From assembly GCA_903893315.1 (NCBI GenBank), contig CAITLU010000013.1, positions 62,001 to 126,000 of the forward strand: a DNA stretch of 64,000 nucleotides, given 5' to 3'. The DNA is from an uncultured bacterium (GTDB lineage Bacteria > Desulfobacterota > Binatia > UBA1149 > CAITLU01). Numbering within the stretch: the stretch's first letter is position 1; every line of letters begins with the position of its first letter. The notes below the pieces were generated by a model, which had not been told where the DNA came from, did not search any database, and saw only the letters and a list, made by a program, of their open reading frames with translations. This document shows, in pieces, positions 54,327-62,962 of this stretch. The position numbers and the translations under genes were made by a program.

Positions 54327-56468
54327 ATGACCGAACGATCGACCAATCTTCTGCGCGTTGCCATCGGGGCGGCCGTATCAATAGCGCTGGCTTCAGGCCC
54401 GGCCTCGGCCGCGCTCTCGCTCAGCCCCGATGCGGTCAAGTGCCGTGCCGCCGTCTCCAAAGCCTACGGCTCGCTGATCGCCACGACCGGAAAGACCCTG
54501 GCGTCGTGCCACAAGAGTCGCGACTTGGGCAAGATAACCCTTGCGGACTGCAACAACTTAGCTGACCCGGCTGTCGATCCAAAGGGCAAGATTCTCACTG
54601 CCCAGACCAAGCTCACCGACGCGTTTTCCAAGTCCTGCAGCGGTCTGACCGAGTTGATGGCGCCGGACTTCTACCTGTCATGCCCCGAGCCATGCGGTAC
54701 CGCTCTCGCCATGCCCAACCCCATGACCAACCTTGGACAGGTCGACGCCTGCCTGCGCTGCGCAGGCCCGCAGATGGTGGCCAGCCTCTACGAAACAGCG
54801 CTCGGCTCGCCGGCCGTGCCGGTATCCAAAGAAGACGGCAAGTGCCGCGGCGCGATCGCCAAGGGCTATCAGAAATACCTGGATACCCTGGTCAAGGGAC
54901 GCCAGTCCTGCCAGGGCACCGCGGACAAGGCCGGCACCACTTCGGTCACGGCGTGCTCGACCGCCGATCCCAAGGCCAAAGGCGCAGGCGCGCTCGTCAA
55001 GGCCAACGACGGCATCGACAAGTCGTGCGCGGCCGCGAACGGGAGCACCGTCGACTCCTGCGCATCGGACAACTTGGGCAACCTCAAGACCTGCCTCGGC
55101 AACGGTTTCGCGGCGACCGCCGGCTCGGGATTCACGACCGCCTACGAACTGCCCGCCACGATCTGCCCGACCAGCATCCAGACGATCATCCACGCCGGCT
55201 GCAGCACCGACAACAGCTTGGCCCCCGGCTCCGCGTGCCAGTCAGGAAGGCCGACCGCAACAACGCTGTCGGTAGGCTGGACAGGGATCGCCCACGGCGC
55301 CGACGTCCCTGACAATTACTCGATTTCCGCGGCGCTCGACTGCCCGGGCGGCACGGCGGGAGCCTGCGGGGATTGCACGATCACCGGCGTCTCTTCCGCC
55401 GATCCGCAGCACGCAAGCTTCCTGCGTTGCAAGTGGGATCCGTCGACTCCATGCGACACGCCTTTCGCCAACAACCCGGCCTGCCCGAGCGGCGGGTTGT
55501 GCACTTACTTCCTCGGCGCACCGCTGGCGCTGTCGTCCGGCGGCGCGTTCAGCTGCTCGCTGAACGCCTTGGCCACCGACATCACCGGTACGGCCAACCC
55601 CGATGCCGGCAGCAGCACGCTCAACCTCGATCTGAAAACCATCACCGCGACCGGAGAGAGCCAGGTGCAGCCCTGCCCTCTGTGCATCGGGGACACGACG
55701 CCGCAGGACGGCATAAAGAGCGGCACCTGCCTGGGAGGCGCCAAAGACGCCGCGTCCAACCCCGGCTGGACCTGCGACGTGCAGGCCTTCGACCTCACCT
55801 ATTCGGGCGTCGATCCCGCCCACAGTGGGCCCAGCCTCGACTGTCCGTCAGCCCCGGCTGGGAACATCAGCGGCGCGGGACTGGTCATCAAGCTGGGGTT
55901 GACCACCGGCGATTCGAGTCTCGGGTTTAACAACGCGTGCGACGCACCGCACGGGGGTCTCGCATGCGCCTGCGGCGTATGCACGGGGAACACCTCGCTG
56001 CCCTGCCGCGACAACGCCGAATGCACGGCCGCCGGAGCGGGGACCTGCACCAGTTACGGCGGCGGCATCGCGTCGCCTCGTGAGCCCAACGGCTGCTCGG
56101 GCTACACCTGCGACGATATCGGCGCGGCTGACCGTGGAGAGTGCGCCATTGCCACCTCGGTCGACAACTACTGTGACGGATTCATGCGAGCCAACGGCGG
56201 CGGCGTCCTGAACTGCCTTGACAACGACAGCTGCCACGCACTCGACACGGCTTGCCCGGGCGGAAGTTGCGGAACTTGCACCCACCCGCAGGTACGTAGC
56301 TGCTTCCTCAATCCGATTGTCACCAACGGCACCCCGGATACCCACAATCCGGTGCTCGCAGGCTCGTTCTGCCTGCCGCCGACTTCCAACAACTCGATCA
56401 ACGTGACCGTCGGCTCACCGGGCCCCGGCCTGATCAAGATCAATCCGGTAGTCCACCTCGGCTACTGA
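54327..56468 (+). CDS. large secreted Cys-rich protein, paralogue 1
   Basis: A 713-residue exported protein starting at ATG 54327, 5 nt after GGAGGAG. Signal peptide about 1-28 (ASGPASA). Residues about 35-250 contain helical Cys-framed repeats: KCRAAVSKAYGSLIATTG ending in ASC, and KCRGAIAKGYQKYLDTLVKG ending in SC. From about 310 the chain has a core shared with the genes at 56766 and 62963: LSVGWTGIAHGADV, then APLALSSGGAFSC, a QPCPLC box, and NISGAGLVIKLGLTTGD. More than 50 Cys suggest many disulphides. No enzyme motif is visible. A surface or matrix protein is inferred. The gene ends at a strong terminator. Confidence 0.75.
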   Translation: MTERSTNLLRVAIGAAVSIALASGPASAALSLSPDAVKCRAAVSKAYGSLIATTGKTLASCHKSRDLGKITLADCNNLADPAVDPKGKILTAQTKLTDAFSKSCSGLTELMAPDFYLSCPEPCGTALAMPNPMTNLGQVDACLRCAGPQMVASLYETALGSPAVPVSKEDGKCRGAIAKGYQKYLDTLVKGRQSCQGTADKAGTTSVTACSTADPKAKGAGALVKANDGIDKSCAAANGSTVDSCASDNLGNLKTCLGNGFAATAGSGFTTAYELPATICPTSIQTIIHAGCSTDNSLAPGSACQSGRPTATTLSVGWTGIAHGADVPDNYSISAALDCPGGTAGACGDCTITGVSSADPQHASFLRCKWDPSTPCDTPFANNPACPSGGLCTYFLGAPLALSSGGAFSCSLNALATDITGTANPDAGSSTLNLDLKTITATGESQVQPCPLCIGDTTPQDGIKSGTCLGGAKDAASNPGWTCDVQAFDLTYSGVDPAHSGPSLDCPSAPAGNISGAGLVIKLGLTTGDSSLGFNNACDAPHGGLACACGVCTGNTSLPCRDNAECTAAGAGTCTSYGGGIASPREPNGCSGYTCDDIGAADRGECAIATSVDNYCDGFMRANGGGVLNCLDNDSCHALDTACPGGSCGTCTHPQVRSCFLNPIVTNGTPDTHNPVLAGSFCLPPTSNNSINVTVGSPGPGLIKINPVVHLGY

Positions 56469-56520
56469 GCCGCACGGTAAGCACCACAGGCCCCGGAACG
56501 ACGCAGGTCGTTCGCCAAAG

Positions 56521-56554
56521 AACCCCCGGGCGCGAAAGCGCTCGGGGGTTCTTT
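56521..56554 (+). terminator. intrinsic terminator after Cys-rich paralogue 1
   Basis: A 13-bp stem (56521-56533 with 56538-56550, one G-T pair) is capped by a GAAA tetraloop and followed by CTTT. It lies 52 nt after the stop codon. Confidence 0.85.
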
Positions 56555-56595
56555 CGTCTCGAGGCACCTTTCGCGTGAAGAAGAGGAGTTCCATC

Positions 56596-56625
56596 TTGAC
56601 ATAAGCCCTGCCTACTCCGTAGGTT
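56596..56625 (+). promoter_or_regulatory. promoter of second Cys-rich paralogue
   Basis: TTGACA (56596-56601), 18 nt, TAGGTT (56620-56625). A perfect 10-bp palindrome TCCCGCGGGA (56653-56662) flanked by A and T runs follows in the roughly 135-nt leader and could be an operator. Confidence 0.5.
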
Positions 56626-56765
56626 GGGCCCGCTCGCGAGAGGGAAAGAAAATCCCGCGGGAGTTTTTGCGAATTTACCGGCCTTGCCCAGGGCGCTGGT
56701 GCCTCGGCCGGAGTTCAAGTTGTGCTCGTTATGTTTCAAACAAGCCCAGGAGGGAGGAGCAACTT

Positions 56766-59700
56766 ATGAAAATACGAACGATGGCCAGCAAGAGTTGGAT
56801 GGCAACGACGGTCGCCGTCCTTCTGATGGCCGGGGCGTCGACGTCGTACGGCGCCGCCTTGAACACCAAGATGGAAGTCAAGTGCTTCGACGCACTTGCC
56901 AAGGCGGCGAGCAAGCACCAGGCAGCAGTCGCCAAGGCGATGGCCAAGTGCCGCGACGGCGTGATCGCCGGAACCATCCTCACCAGTTGCCCCGACAGTA
57001 CCGCGCAGGCGGCAATAGAAAAGTCCGCGGCATCCATCACCAAGGGCATCGTTGCGAAGTGCAAAAGCACTTGCAGCATTTCGGGCGCGGATTGTATCGA
57101 CAACCTGTTCTGCCCTCCCAACGGCGCAACCCCTGAAAACTGTACGGCGGGCGCCAAAGCCCTGCCGTTCCACTCTTCCGCAATGGGCTTTCCGGGTTCC
57201 TACTGCGAAGCCGTCATCGGCGGCAAGCTGACCGACGGTAACGGGTTGGGCAAGTGTATTGCCGGACTCGGAACGATGAACGGCGACCGCGTGATCGGTC
57301 TCGTCTACGGTTCCCTTGACCACTCGACGGCACCCGGCAAGGACGCTTCCAAGTGTCTGGCGGCGATCGCCAAGGCCCTGCCGAAGTCTGCTGGAAAGAT
57401 GACCGGAGCAGTGGCCAAGTGTCGCAACACCCAGCTCGGCGGGGATCCCGCGGTGATGGGAGCGAACGACTGCCCGACTGCAGACGTGAAGACGGCCGAG
57501 AGCCTGGCGAAGGAAGTAGTGTCGCTCGAAGGTACGATCGACAAGTCCTGCACCAACGCAACGATCCAGGAACTCGACATATGCAACGCGGGCGTGGGCG
57601 GAATCACCACCCTCGCGGACGCCAAGATCTGCCTGGACAGGGTGCTGAGCGAGTCGGCCTACTCCACCGCCAACGCCGAAGACCGCGAGTATGTGGACAT
57701 CAGTCTCGTCAACGCGGCTTACCCTTCCACCACCACGCCGCGTTGCGGTGACGGGCTCGTCAACCAGATCCCGAGCCAGTTCTTCCGCAGCGGAGAGGAG
57801 TGCGACGGAGCCGACGACAGCGCGTGCCCGGGCCACTGCATCGCGCCGGGCGACGTGTACCAATGCACGTGCTCGACGATCAAGCGCATGCAGACGTTCG
57901 CGACCGGTGCGACCGCCGACCTCGACAACGGCTGGAGCGGCGCATCGCACAACTCAAAGGTGACCCAGGGCGCGGGCTTCGTCGCCGATGTCGATACTTC
58001 GAGCTGCAACTGCAGCGAGTTCGACGCGACCGACAAGGCCACCTGCGTCGCGGGTCACTCTACGGATCCGGTCTGTGACGTGCACGGCTCGATGGGTCCG
58101 CGCTGCAGTTATGCCCCGTACGACGGGATCGCCTGCGACGTTCACGGCAACAACAACGGCGTCAACAACAACCAGGATTGCCAGGTCTGCGACGAGAACT
58201 CGACCAACGCCGGCGACTGGTGTCAGACCGAGTTGGATTGCGGCTCCCAGTGCTTCAGCCCAGCCGGCGCGGTCACCGGACTCTGCGAGAAGCAGAGTGA
58301 CTGCACGGCCCCGGATATCTGCCGGGGACGCTGCGACAAGGAAAGCGGCTACTGCAACATCTTGAGCAACGGCGGCCCGCTGCCGCTGTCGTCGCAGGGC
58401 ACCTCGGTCTGCGTCAATGTCCAGTACTTCAGCGACGTCACCGGAACGCGCAACATCGTCACCGGCGAACACGCGCTGTTCATGCAGATGCGGTCGGTTA
58501 CATTCCTCGCCCAGAGTTCCTCGCGGCCCTGCCCTATATGCGGCGGTTTCTGCACCGCTCCGGGAACCAAGATCGGCGAGATCTGCGAAGGAACGTGCTC
58601 GGGTCCTTCCTCCGAGTGCCGCGGAGGCGTCAACAAGGGAACTGCCTGTGCCAGCAACACCGATTGCCCGGCTTCAAGCTGCCAGGGCATCGCCTGCCGC
58701 TTTGACAGCGACTGCACCACCGATCCTGGCGCGACCTGCGACGCCGCGTCTCCCGAATGTCTGGGTAACGATTGCCAACTCTCGCTGATGTGCGCCGGCG
58801 GCGACAAAAACGGTCGCGCCTGCCGCATTGAATCCGAGACGGCGTTCGGAACCACGTCTGCTGATTGCCCGCCGCCGGTGGCAACCAACATCAGCGGCTC
58901 GGGCCTGGCCATCCACTACTGGCCGCTTACCAGCGAATCCGTTGAGTTGGAGAACCCCGGGACCTGCGACACACCGGGATACGAGAACCTCAACGGCTGC
59001 TACTGCGTGAGCGGTGGCGGCGGCACCCGCAACCTGCCCAACCGCTGTGCTCCCGCTTGCACTGCGGCGGGCGCCAACTACGGTCGCGGCTGCGCCGGCA
59101 ACTACACCACCTGCGACGGTGGCACTGAGGATGGGGCGATCTGTGACGAAGACAGCGACTGCTCGGGAGGCGGCCACTGCACGGCCAACCCGACCACGTG
59201 CTACGGCGGCACCAACGACGGCGGCGCATGCGCGGATGACGGTAACTGCCCCGGCGGTTCCTGCGCCGACGCCTGCTCGGGAGGCATCTGCACGAAGCTG
59301 TGCAAAGAGAAGGGAGTCTGCTCCGGCGGCGCCAACAACGGCCTCGGCTGCAGCGTCGCGTATGCCTGCCCCGGCGGAACCTGCGTAGTTACCGATCCGG
59401 AAGAAGGCGCCTGTGCGGCCGGACCGAACTGGTTCCACTGCAGCGGCCCGGGATGGGAATACCGCACTTGCTCGCCTGATTACCAGGGAACGCAGAATGG
59501 CTGCGAAAACGGCGTCGATAACATTCCTCACACCGACGACGACTTCGTCGGCGCCGATACCTGCATATCGGACGTTGCTAACTGCTTCGTCAACAACGGC
59601 CATGCGGAGGGTGGTGACACCCTGAACGGCCAGGGAGACCCGACCAACACCAAGTCGGCGACGGTCTTCTGTATTCCGGCCAGTTCGAGCGACTCGGTCA

Positions 59701-59780
59701 ACGCGACTGCAGGGTTGCCTGGCCCCGCCCGCCTGCGCCAGAAAGGCCTGGTGGTTCCCAACTTCACCTCGCTGCCCTAA
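56766..59780 (+). CDS. giant secreted Cys-rich protein, paralogue 2
   Basis: A 1004-residue exported protein, the largest in the window. ATG 56766 follows a strong AGGAGGGAGGAG site. Signal peptide about 1-30. Residues about 35-250 have the KC-x2-A repeats (KCFDALAKAASKHQAAVAKA...KCR; KCLAAIAKALPKSAGKMTGA...KCR). A DUF4215-like repeat follows (GEECDGADDSACPGHC). The shared core reads DLDNGWSGASHNSKV, GPLPLSSQGTSVCVNV, RPCPICGG and NISGSGLAIHYWPLT. From about 600 on it has an array of short Cys repeats of the form GG-x2-(N/D)-G-x2-C and D-x-D-C-x-GG (for example CYGGTNDGGACADDGNC). No catalytic motif is visible. The gene is monocistronic, between its own promoter and terminator. Confidence 0.75.
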   Translation: MKIRTMASKSWMATTVAVLLMAGASTSYGAALNTKMEVKCFDALAKAASKHQAAVAKAMAKCRDGVIAGTILTSCPDSTAQAAIEKSAASITKGIVAKCKSTCSISGADCIDNLFCPPNGATPENCTAGAKALPFHSSAMGFPGSYCEAVIGGKLTDGNGLGKCIAGLGTMNGDRVIGLVYGSLDHSTAPGKDASKCLAAIAKALPKSAGKMTGAVAKCRNTQLGGDPAVMGANDCPTADVKTAESLAKEVVSLEGTIDKSCTNATIQELDICNAGVGGITTLADAKICLDRVLSESAYSTANAEDREYVDISLVNAAYPSTTTPRCGDGLVNQIPSQFFRSGEECDGADDSACPGHCIAPGDVYQCTCSTIKRMQTFATGATADLDNGWSGASHNSKVTQGAGFVADVDTSSCNCSEFDATDKATCVAGHSTDPVCDVHGSMGPRCSYAPYDGIACDVHGNNNGVNNNQDCQVCDENSTNAGDWCQTELDCGSQCFSPAGAVTGLCEKQSDCTAPDICRGRCDKESGYCNILSNGGPLPLSSQGTSVCVNVQYFSDVTGTRNIVTGEHALFMQMRSVTFLAQSSSRPCPICGGFCTAPGTKIGEICEGTCSGPSSECRGGVNKGTACASNTDCPASSCQGIACRFDSDCTTDPGATCDAASPECLGNDCQLSLMCAGGDKNGRACRIESETAFGTTSADCPPPVATNISGSGLAIHYWPLTSESVELENPGTCDTPGYENLNGCYCVSGGGGTRNLPNRCAPACTAAGANYGRGCAGNYTTCDGGTEDGAICDEDSDCSGGGHCTANPTTCYGGTNDGGACADDGNCPGGSCADACSGGICTKLCKEKGVCSGGANNGLGCSVAYACPGGTCVVTDPEEGACAAGPNWFHCSGPGWEYRTCSPDYQGTQNGCENGVDNIPHTDDDFVGADTCISDVANCFVNNGHAEGGDTLNGQGDPTNTKSATVFCIPASSSDSVNATAGLPGPARLRQKGLVVPNFTSLP

Positions 59781-59816
59781 ACGAGGGCAGGGGGCCGGTA
59801 CCCCGGCCTACGGTGT

Positions 59817-59854
59817 AAAAAGCCCGCGTCTCCGAAAGGAGGCGCGGGCTTTTT
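59817..59854. terminator. intrinsic terminator after Cys-rich paralogue 2
   Basis: A 17-bp stem including A5/T5 ends surrounds a GAAA tetraloop (59834-59837). The T-run 59850-59854 gives a U-tract on the plus strand, and the A-run gives one on the minus strand, so it can also stop the convergent PDZ gene. Confidence 0.9.
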
Positions 59855-59964
59855 GCTGTCTGTTTCTTACATGTCCCCGCTGGCGCGCCGGTCGAGGTCG
59901 GGGAGGCCGTTAACCAACCGGACTCGACGCCCGAACAAACCCGCATGAGGATCGGAGATATACC

Positions 59965-61092
59965 TCAGTGAGCAGCGGGGGCCGGCTTCTTGGCGGCAGG
60001 AACATCAGGAGCGAGCTTGTAGGAATCGAGGTCTTCCTTCGGCTTCTTCTGGGCCGCGGCCGCCTTGCGCAGTTGGTCGTCCTTGTTCGACCAATCGGTA
60101 ACCCTGGTCATCACGAAGCGGCCCTTGAATTCGACGTTTATCGGGAACGGGGCCGACGCCATCGCCACCGTGACGTAGGATCCCTCGATCCGCTGCGGCG
60201 TCACCGACTCGAAGCCGTACACGTCGATGATCTTGCCACCCGAAGACCCGCGGATCGGGTTGCCGTCCATGTCCATCAGCAACACCTGCTTGGAATCCTT
60301 CAGACCCTCATCCCCGGAAAGAGCTTCGTCGTAGCTCTCCGCAGCCACCAGGCGGTGCTTGCCCCTAAGGAACAGGGACGGGTTCCCCGCAGGCAAGGTT
60401 GCCCAGGAGTCCGCGAGCGACTTGATGTCGGACGCCGAGGCCTGCCAGAACTCGTGGGTGCGCCGTGTTTCTTCCAGTTTGTCAGCGAAGGGCAGCGTCA
60501 CGTCCAGCACCTGCACATCGGCCGCCTCGCTCCCGACAGCGGAGATTCCCTCCGTGCCAGCCTTGGACACCGAGTAATTGATCTTAATCAGACGCGCCGT
60601 GGTCATCCTGATGGCCGGACGGCGAATGGTCAGTACAACCGTCGGTGGCAATGCCGTCAGGGCCTGCTCGAACGCGGCCACGTCGGACACCTGGGTCGAG
60701 TTCAGCTTGAACACGATATCGCCGGACAGAAGTCCAAGTTCCGAGCATTTTCCGGCGTCGGTCAATTCCGTGATGACGACGCCCTTGGGGTGTTTGCCGG
60801 TGAGCGGCTCAAGTTCGGCAGGAATTGGTCCCACCTTGAAGGGCACCGGACGTCCTTCGTCCGGATGTGAGTATTGAATACGGAACTCCGGAAGAATCTG
60901 CTGCACCGAGAGCCACACGCCGCCGATGTCGCTCCCGACCGGACCTTCAACCGTAGTCTGCTGCATGAAAGCTCGGGCCCACCCGGGCAGGAGCAGAACT
61001 CCGATGGCACCGGCCACCGCCGCAGCAGCGGCCCGATCGTAACGACTGTGTCGGACGCGGGAATGCGAGAACGAAATGGAATCGCTTGGCAT
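59965..61092 (-). CDS. exported PDZ-domain protein, unknown function
   Basis: A 375-residue protein with a signal peptide or anchor (about 18-41, AVAGAIGVLLLPGWARA). A PDZ domain covers about 95-160: KGVVITELTDAGKCSELGLLSGDIVFKLN in pieces, then VSDVAAFEQALTAL and VVLTIRRP. The rest (about 165-375) is not recognised; it ends in a Lys/Ala/Pro-rich tail. There is no protease domain. GGAGG lies ahead of ATG 61092. It diverges from the cohesin-like lipoprotein gene, and both may be co-regulated from the 303-nt gap. Periplasmic scaffold is a guess. Confidence 0.72.
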   Translation of the reverse strand: MPSDSISFSHSRVRHSRYDRAAAAAVAGAIGVLLLPGWARAFMQQTTVEGPVGSDIGGVWLSVQQILPEFRIQYSHPDEGRPVPFKVGPIPAELEPLTGKHPKGVVITELTDAGKCSELGLLSGDIVFKLNSTQVSDVAAFEQALTALPPTVVLTIRRPAIRMTTARLIKINYSVSKAGTEGISAVGSEAADVQVLDVTLPFADKLEETRRTHEFWQASASDIKSLADSWATLPAGNPSLFLRGKHRLVAAESYDEALSGDEGLKDSKQVLLMDMDGNPIRGSSGGKIIDVYGFESVTPQRIEGSYVTVAMASAPFPINVEFKGRFVMTRVTDWSNKDDQLRKAAAAQKKPKEDLDSYKLAPDVPAAKKPAPAAH

Positions 61093-61175
61093 GGAACCTC
61101 CTTGAGATGAAGTCGGGATACCGAAAAGCTTGCCGAGGTGCGCGAGGCACGCACTTTACCGCGGCGAAGCGACTT

Positions 61176-61205
61176 CCTATACGCGCTGATTCTCGCGCAA
61201 AGCAA
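61176..61205 (-). promoter_or_regulatory. possible promoter of the PDZ gene
   Basis: On the minus strand TTGCTT (61205-61200), an 18-nt spacer and TATAGG (61181-61176) lie about 84 nt upstream of ATG 61092. Confidence 0.45.
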
Positions 61206-61252
61206 CTACCACAACGTGAACCGAAAAGGCTGAATGAAAGCCTGACCCTAGC

Positions 61253-61282
61253 TTGACAATTCGTCGGGCTCCCGGCTAAACG
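61253..61282 (+). promoter_or_regulatory. promoter of the cohesin-like lipoprotein gene
   Basis: TTGACA (61253-61258), 18 nt, TAAACG (61277-61282). The leader to ATG 61396 is about 110 nt. Apart from this promoter and the divergent one, the 303-nt gap 61093-61395 shows nothing I can name. Confidence 0.5.
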
Positions 61283-61395
61283 TAGCCGTCGTGGGCTGTT
61301 TCTTGGCCGGTCCGCCAGTGGTTTGACGAGGGACTCGCATCGCTGGATCTGGCCTGTTCATCCGACCGAGACTGCAAAGCAAAGGAGTGGAATTC

Positions 61396-62850
61396 ATGAA
61401 TACTTGTTTTCGCAAGCTGGGGCTGAGTGTCCTGGCAATCACGCTGGCCGGCGTGATCGGCGGATGTGACGACCACGGCGGACTTATCCGCCTCTTCTTC
61501 GGTACCAACGGGGTTGGCGACTGCGACCAGGTAACCGTAACGATCCGCCTCGACGCCGCCAATGCCCTCGTGGCCCGCGACAGTCAGGGAGTTGCTGAGT
61601 GCACGCTCGCCTCCGGACTGGCTGCGGATGGGTGCACCCTGAACCTCACGGAAGGCGAAGGGGAGCTCGTTGCTACCATCAGCAACTGTACCATTCCCGC
61701 AGTGAGCAACCTGATCAGCTGTCTGTTCAAGACGGCCGACATTTCCGAAATCCAGGCCTACACCAGCGCACAGTGCGAGTGCCAGGCGCCTGGCTGCATC
61801 GTCGATCCGCCGGTCTGCGTCAGCCACGATGCCAATCCGACTTCGTGCGAGAATTGCACCAACGGCATCGACGACGATCACAACGGCTACACCGATTGTC
61901 AGGATCCGAACTGCAGCAACAAGCCGGTCTGCAACCCCGGTCCGACCACGACGACGTCGTCCAGCACGACGACCACGATACAGTCCAGCACCACGACGTC
62001 GACGACGATCACGACGACCACGACGTCGACGACGATCCCGCTGAATCTGGACTGCACCCTGGTGTTCCGCCTGAACGACGGTTCGACGGTCGGAGCCCTG
62101 CAGTGGGATACGGATTACAACAACGCGCCGGGGCAGTTTGTCGGTTCCGCCGGTAACGTGGAGTGCTCGGCGCTGCCGGGTGCCGGGGATGTCATCTTCG
62201 TCCCCAACGACAAGGAGAACCTGAAGGTCCTCACGATCGGCATGACGGGCACCACGCCCTTCACTGGCCCGGCCAATATCGCCGAGTGCCGGTTCAAGGC
62301 TTCGGTGGCGCCGGAGACTGGTAACTACAGCATCACGGTCGTGGACGCCGCCGATGGCGAAGGAACGCCCATCTCCCCGCTGCCTCCGGTGATCATTTCG
62401 AGCATCAACTGCTCGGGACCGACCACGACGACCACCACCGAGCAGGTAACGACTACGACCGACACCACCACCACCACCGTGGCGGCCGGTGGCAAGTACA
62501 TTGTCACCTTCTCGCAGACCAACGCGACGACCTACGGGGCGCTGCAGCTCGAGGTCAACTACTCAGGCGCACCGGGCGGCTTCACCGGCACAGGCTCGAC
62601 GGTTGTCTGCACCAAGCTGTCGGCTGCCGGCTCGGCCGCATACAACGACAACGAGGGCACCAAGAAACTCGGACTCGGCTGGATATCGGCCGACGGCTCT
62701 ACCGGACCGCAGACGCTGGCCGTGTGCGATTTCGACGCCACCGCGACTCCGGTCGTGGCGAACTTCCCGGTAACCATCAAGGACGTCGCCGACATAAACG
62801 GTGATCCGGTCACGGTGACGATCGGAGTGGCCGTGGCACTTAAGCCCTGA
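61396..62850 (+). CDS. lipoprotein with Thr-rich linkers and two cohesin-like domains
   Basis: A 484-residue lipoprotein. ATG 61396 has AAAGGAG 8 nt upstream, and the signal peptide ends in the lipobox VIGGC. The first 130 residues are a Cys-containing domain, perhaps a divergent relative of the later ones. Then comes a calcium-motif-like box NGIDDDHNGYTDCQDPNC, as in MopE-type repeats, and a Thr/Ser linker of about 35 residues. Residues about 220-343 and 364-484 are two copies of the beta domain also found at 2968 and 26124: VGALQWDTDYNNAPGQFVG and YGALQLEVNYSGAPGGFTG, each with a late TGP segment followed by a Cys and an ASDFxVTV-like strand. The two are separated by a second Thr-rich linker. 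A tethered surface receptor for docking partners is inferred. Confidence 0.78.
   Translation: MNTCFRKLGLSVLAITLAGVIGGCDDHGGLIRLFFGTNGVGDCDQVTVTIRLDAANALVARDSQGVAECTLASGLAADGCTLNLTEGEGELVATISNCTIPAVSNLISCLFKTADISEIQAYTSAQCECQAPGCIVDPPVCVSHDANPTSCENCTNGIDDDHNGYTDCQDPNCSNKPVCNPGPTTTTSSSTTTTIQSSTTTSTTITTTTTSTTIPLNLDCTLVFRLNDGSTVGALQWDTDYNNAPGQFVGSAGNVECSALPGAGDVIFVPNDKENLKVLTIGMTGTTPFTGPANIAECRFKASVAPETGNYSITVVDAADGEGTPISPLPPVIISSINCSGPTTTTTTEQVTTTTDTTTTTVAAGGKYIVTFSQTNATTYGALQLEVNYSGAPGGFTGTGSTVVCTKLSAAGSAAYNDNEGTKKLGLGWISADGSTGPQTLAVCDFDATATPVVANFPVTIKDVADINGDPVTVTIGVAVALKP
61991..62037 (+). repeat. 27-nt-spaced direct repeat in Thr-linker coding region
   Basis: A 20-nt unit (CCACGACGTCGACGACGATC) occurs at 61991-62010 and again at 62018-62037, inside the Thr/Ser linker of the lipoprotein gene. 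The surrounding ACG/ACC codon runs make this region prone to in-frame length change. Confidence 0.8.
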
Positions 62851-62895
62851 TCGACGTGAGACCTTGATCTCTCGTTAATCAAGTTAGTAACGACG

Positions 62896-62933
62896 GGGGG
62901 AGCCTTTCTCAGGAAAGGCTCCCCCTTTCTTTT
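62896..62933 (+). terminator. intrinsic terminator between lipoprotein and Cys-rich paralogue 3
   Basis: A 13-bp perfect stem (62896-62908 with 62913-62925) with a TCAG loop is followed by TTTCTTTT. It lies 45 nt after one stop codon and only 30 nt before the next ATG. Confidence 0.9.
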
Positions 62934-62962
62934 GAAGCGAATCCCTGGAGGAGGGGACCTAG

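Noticed and set aside
61283-61395. Possible riboswitch (c-di-GMP type) in the leader of the cohesin-like lipoprotein gene
   Set aside because: Some short GEMM-like words (GCAAAGC) are present, but the conserved tetraloop and receptor arrangement could not be laid out.
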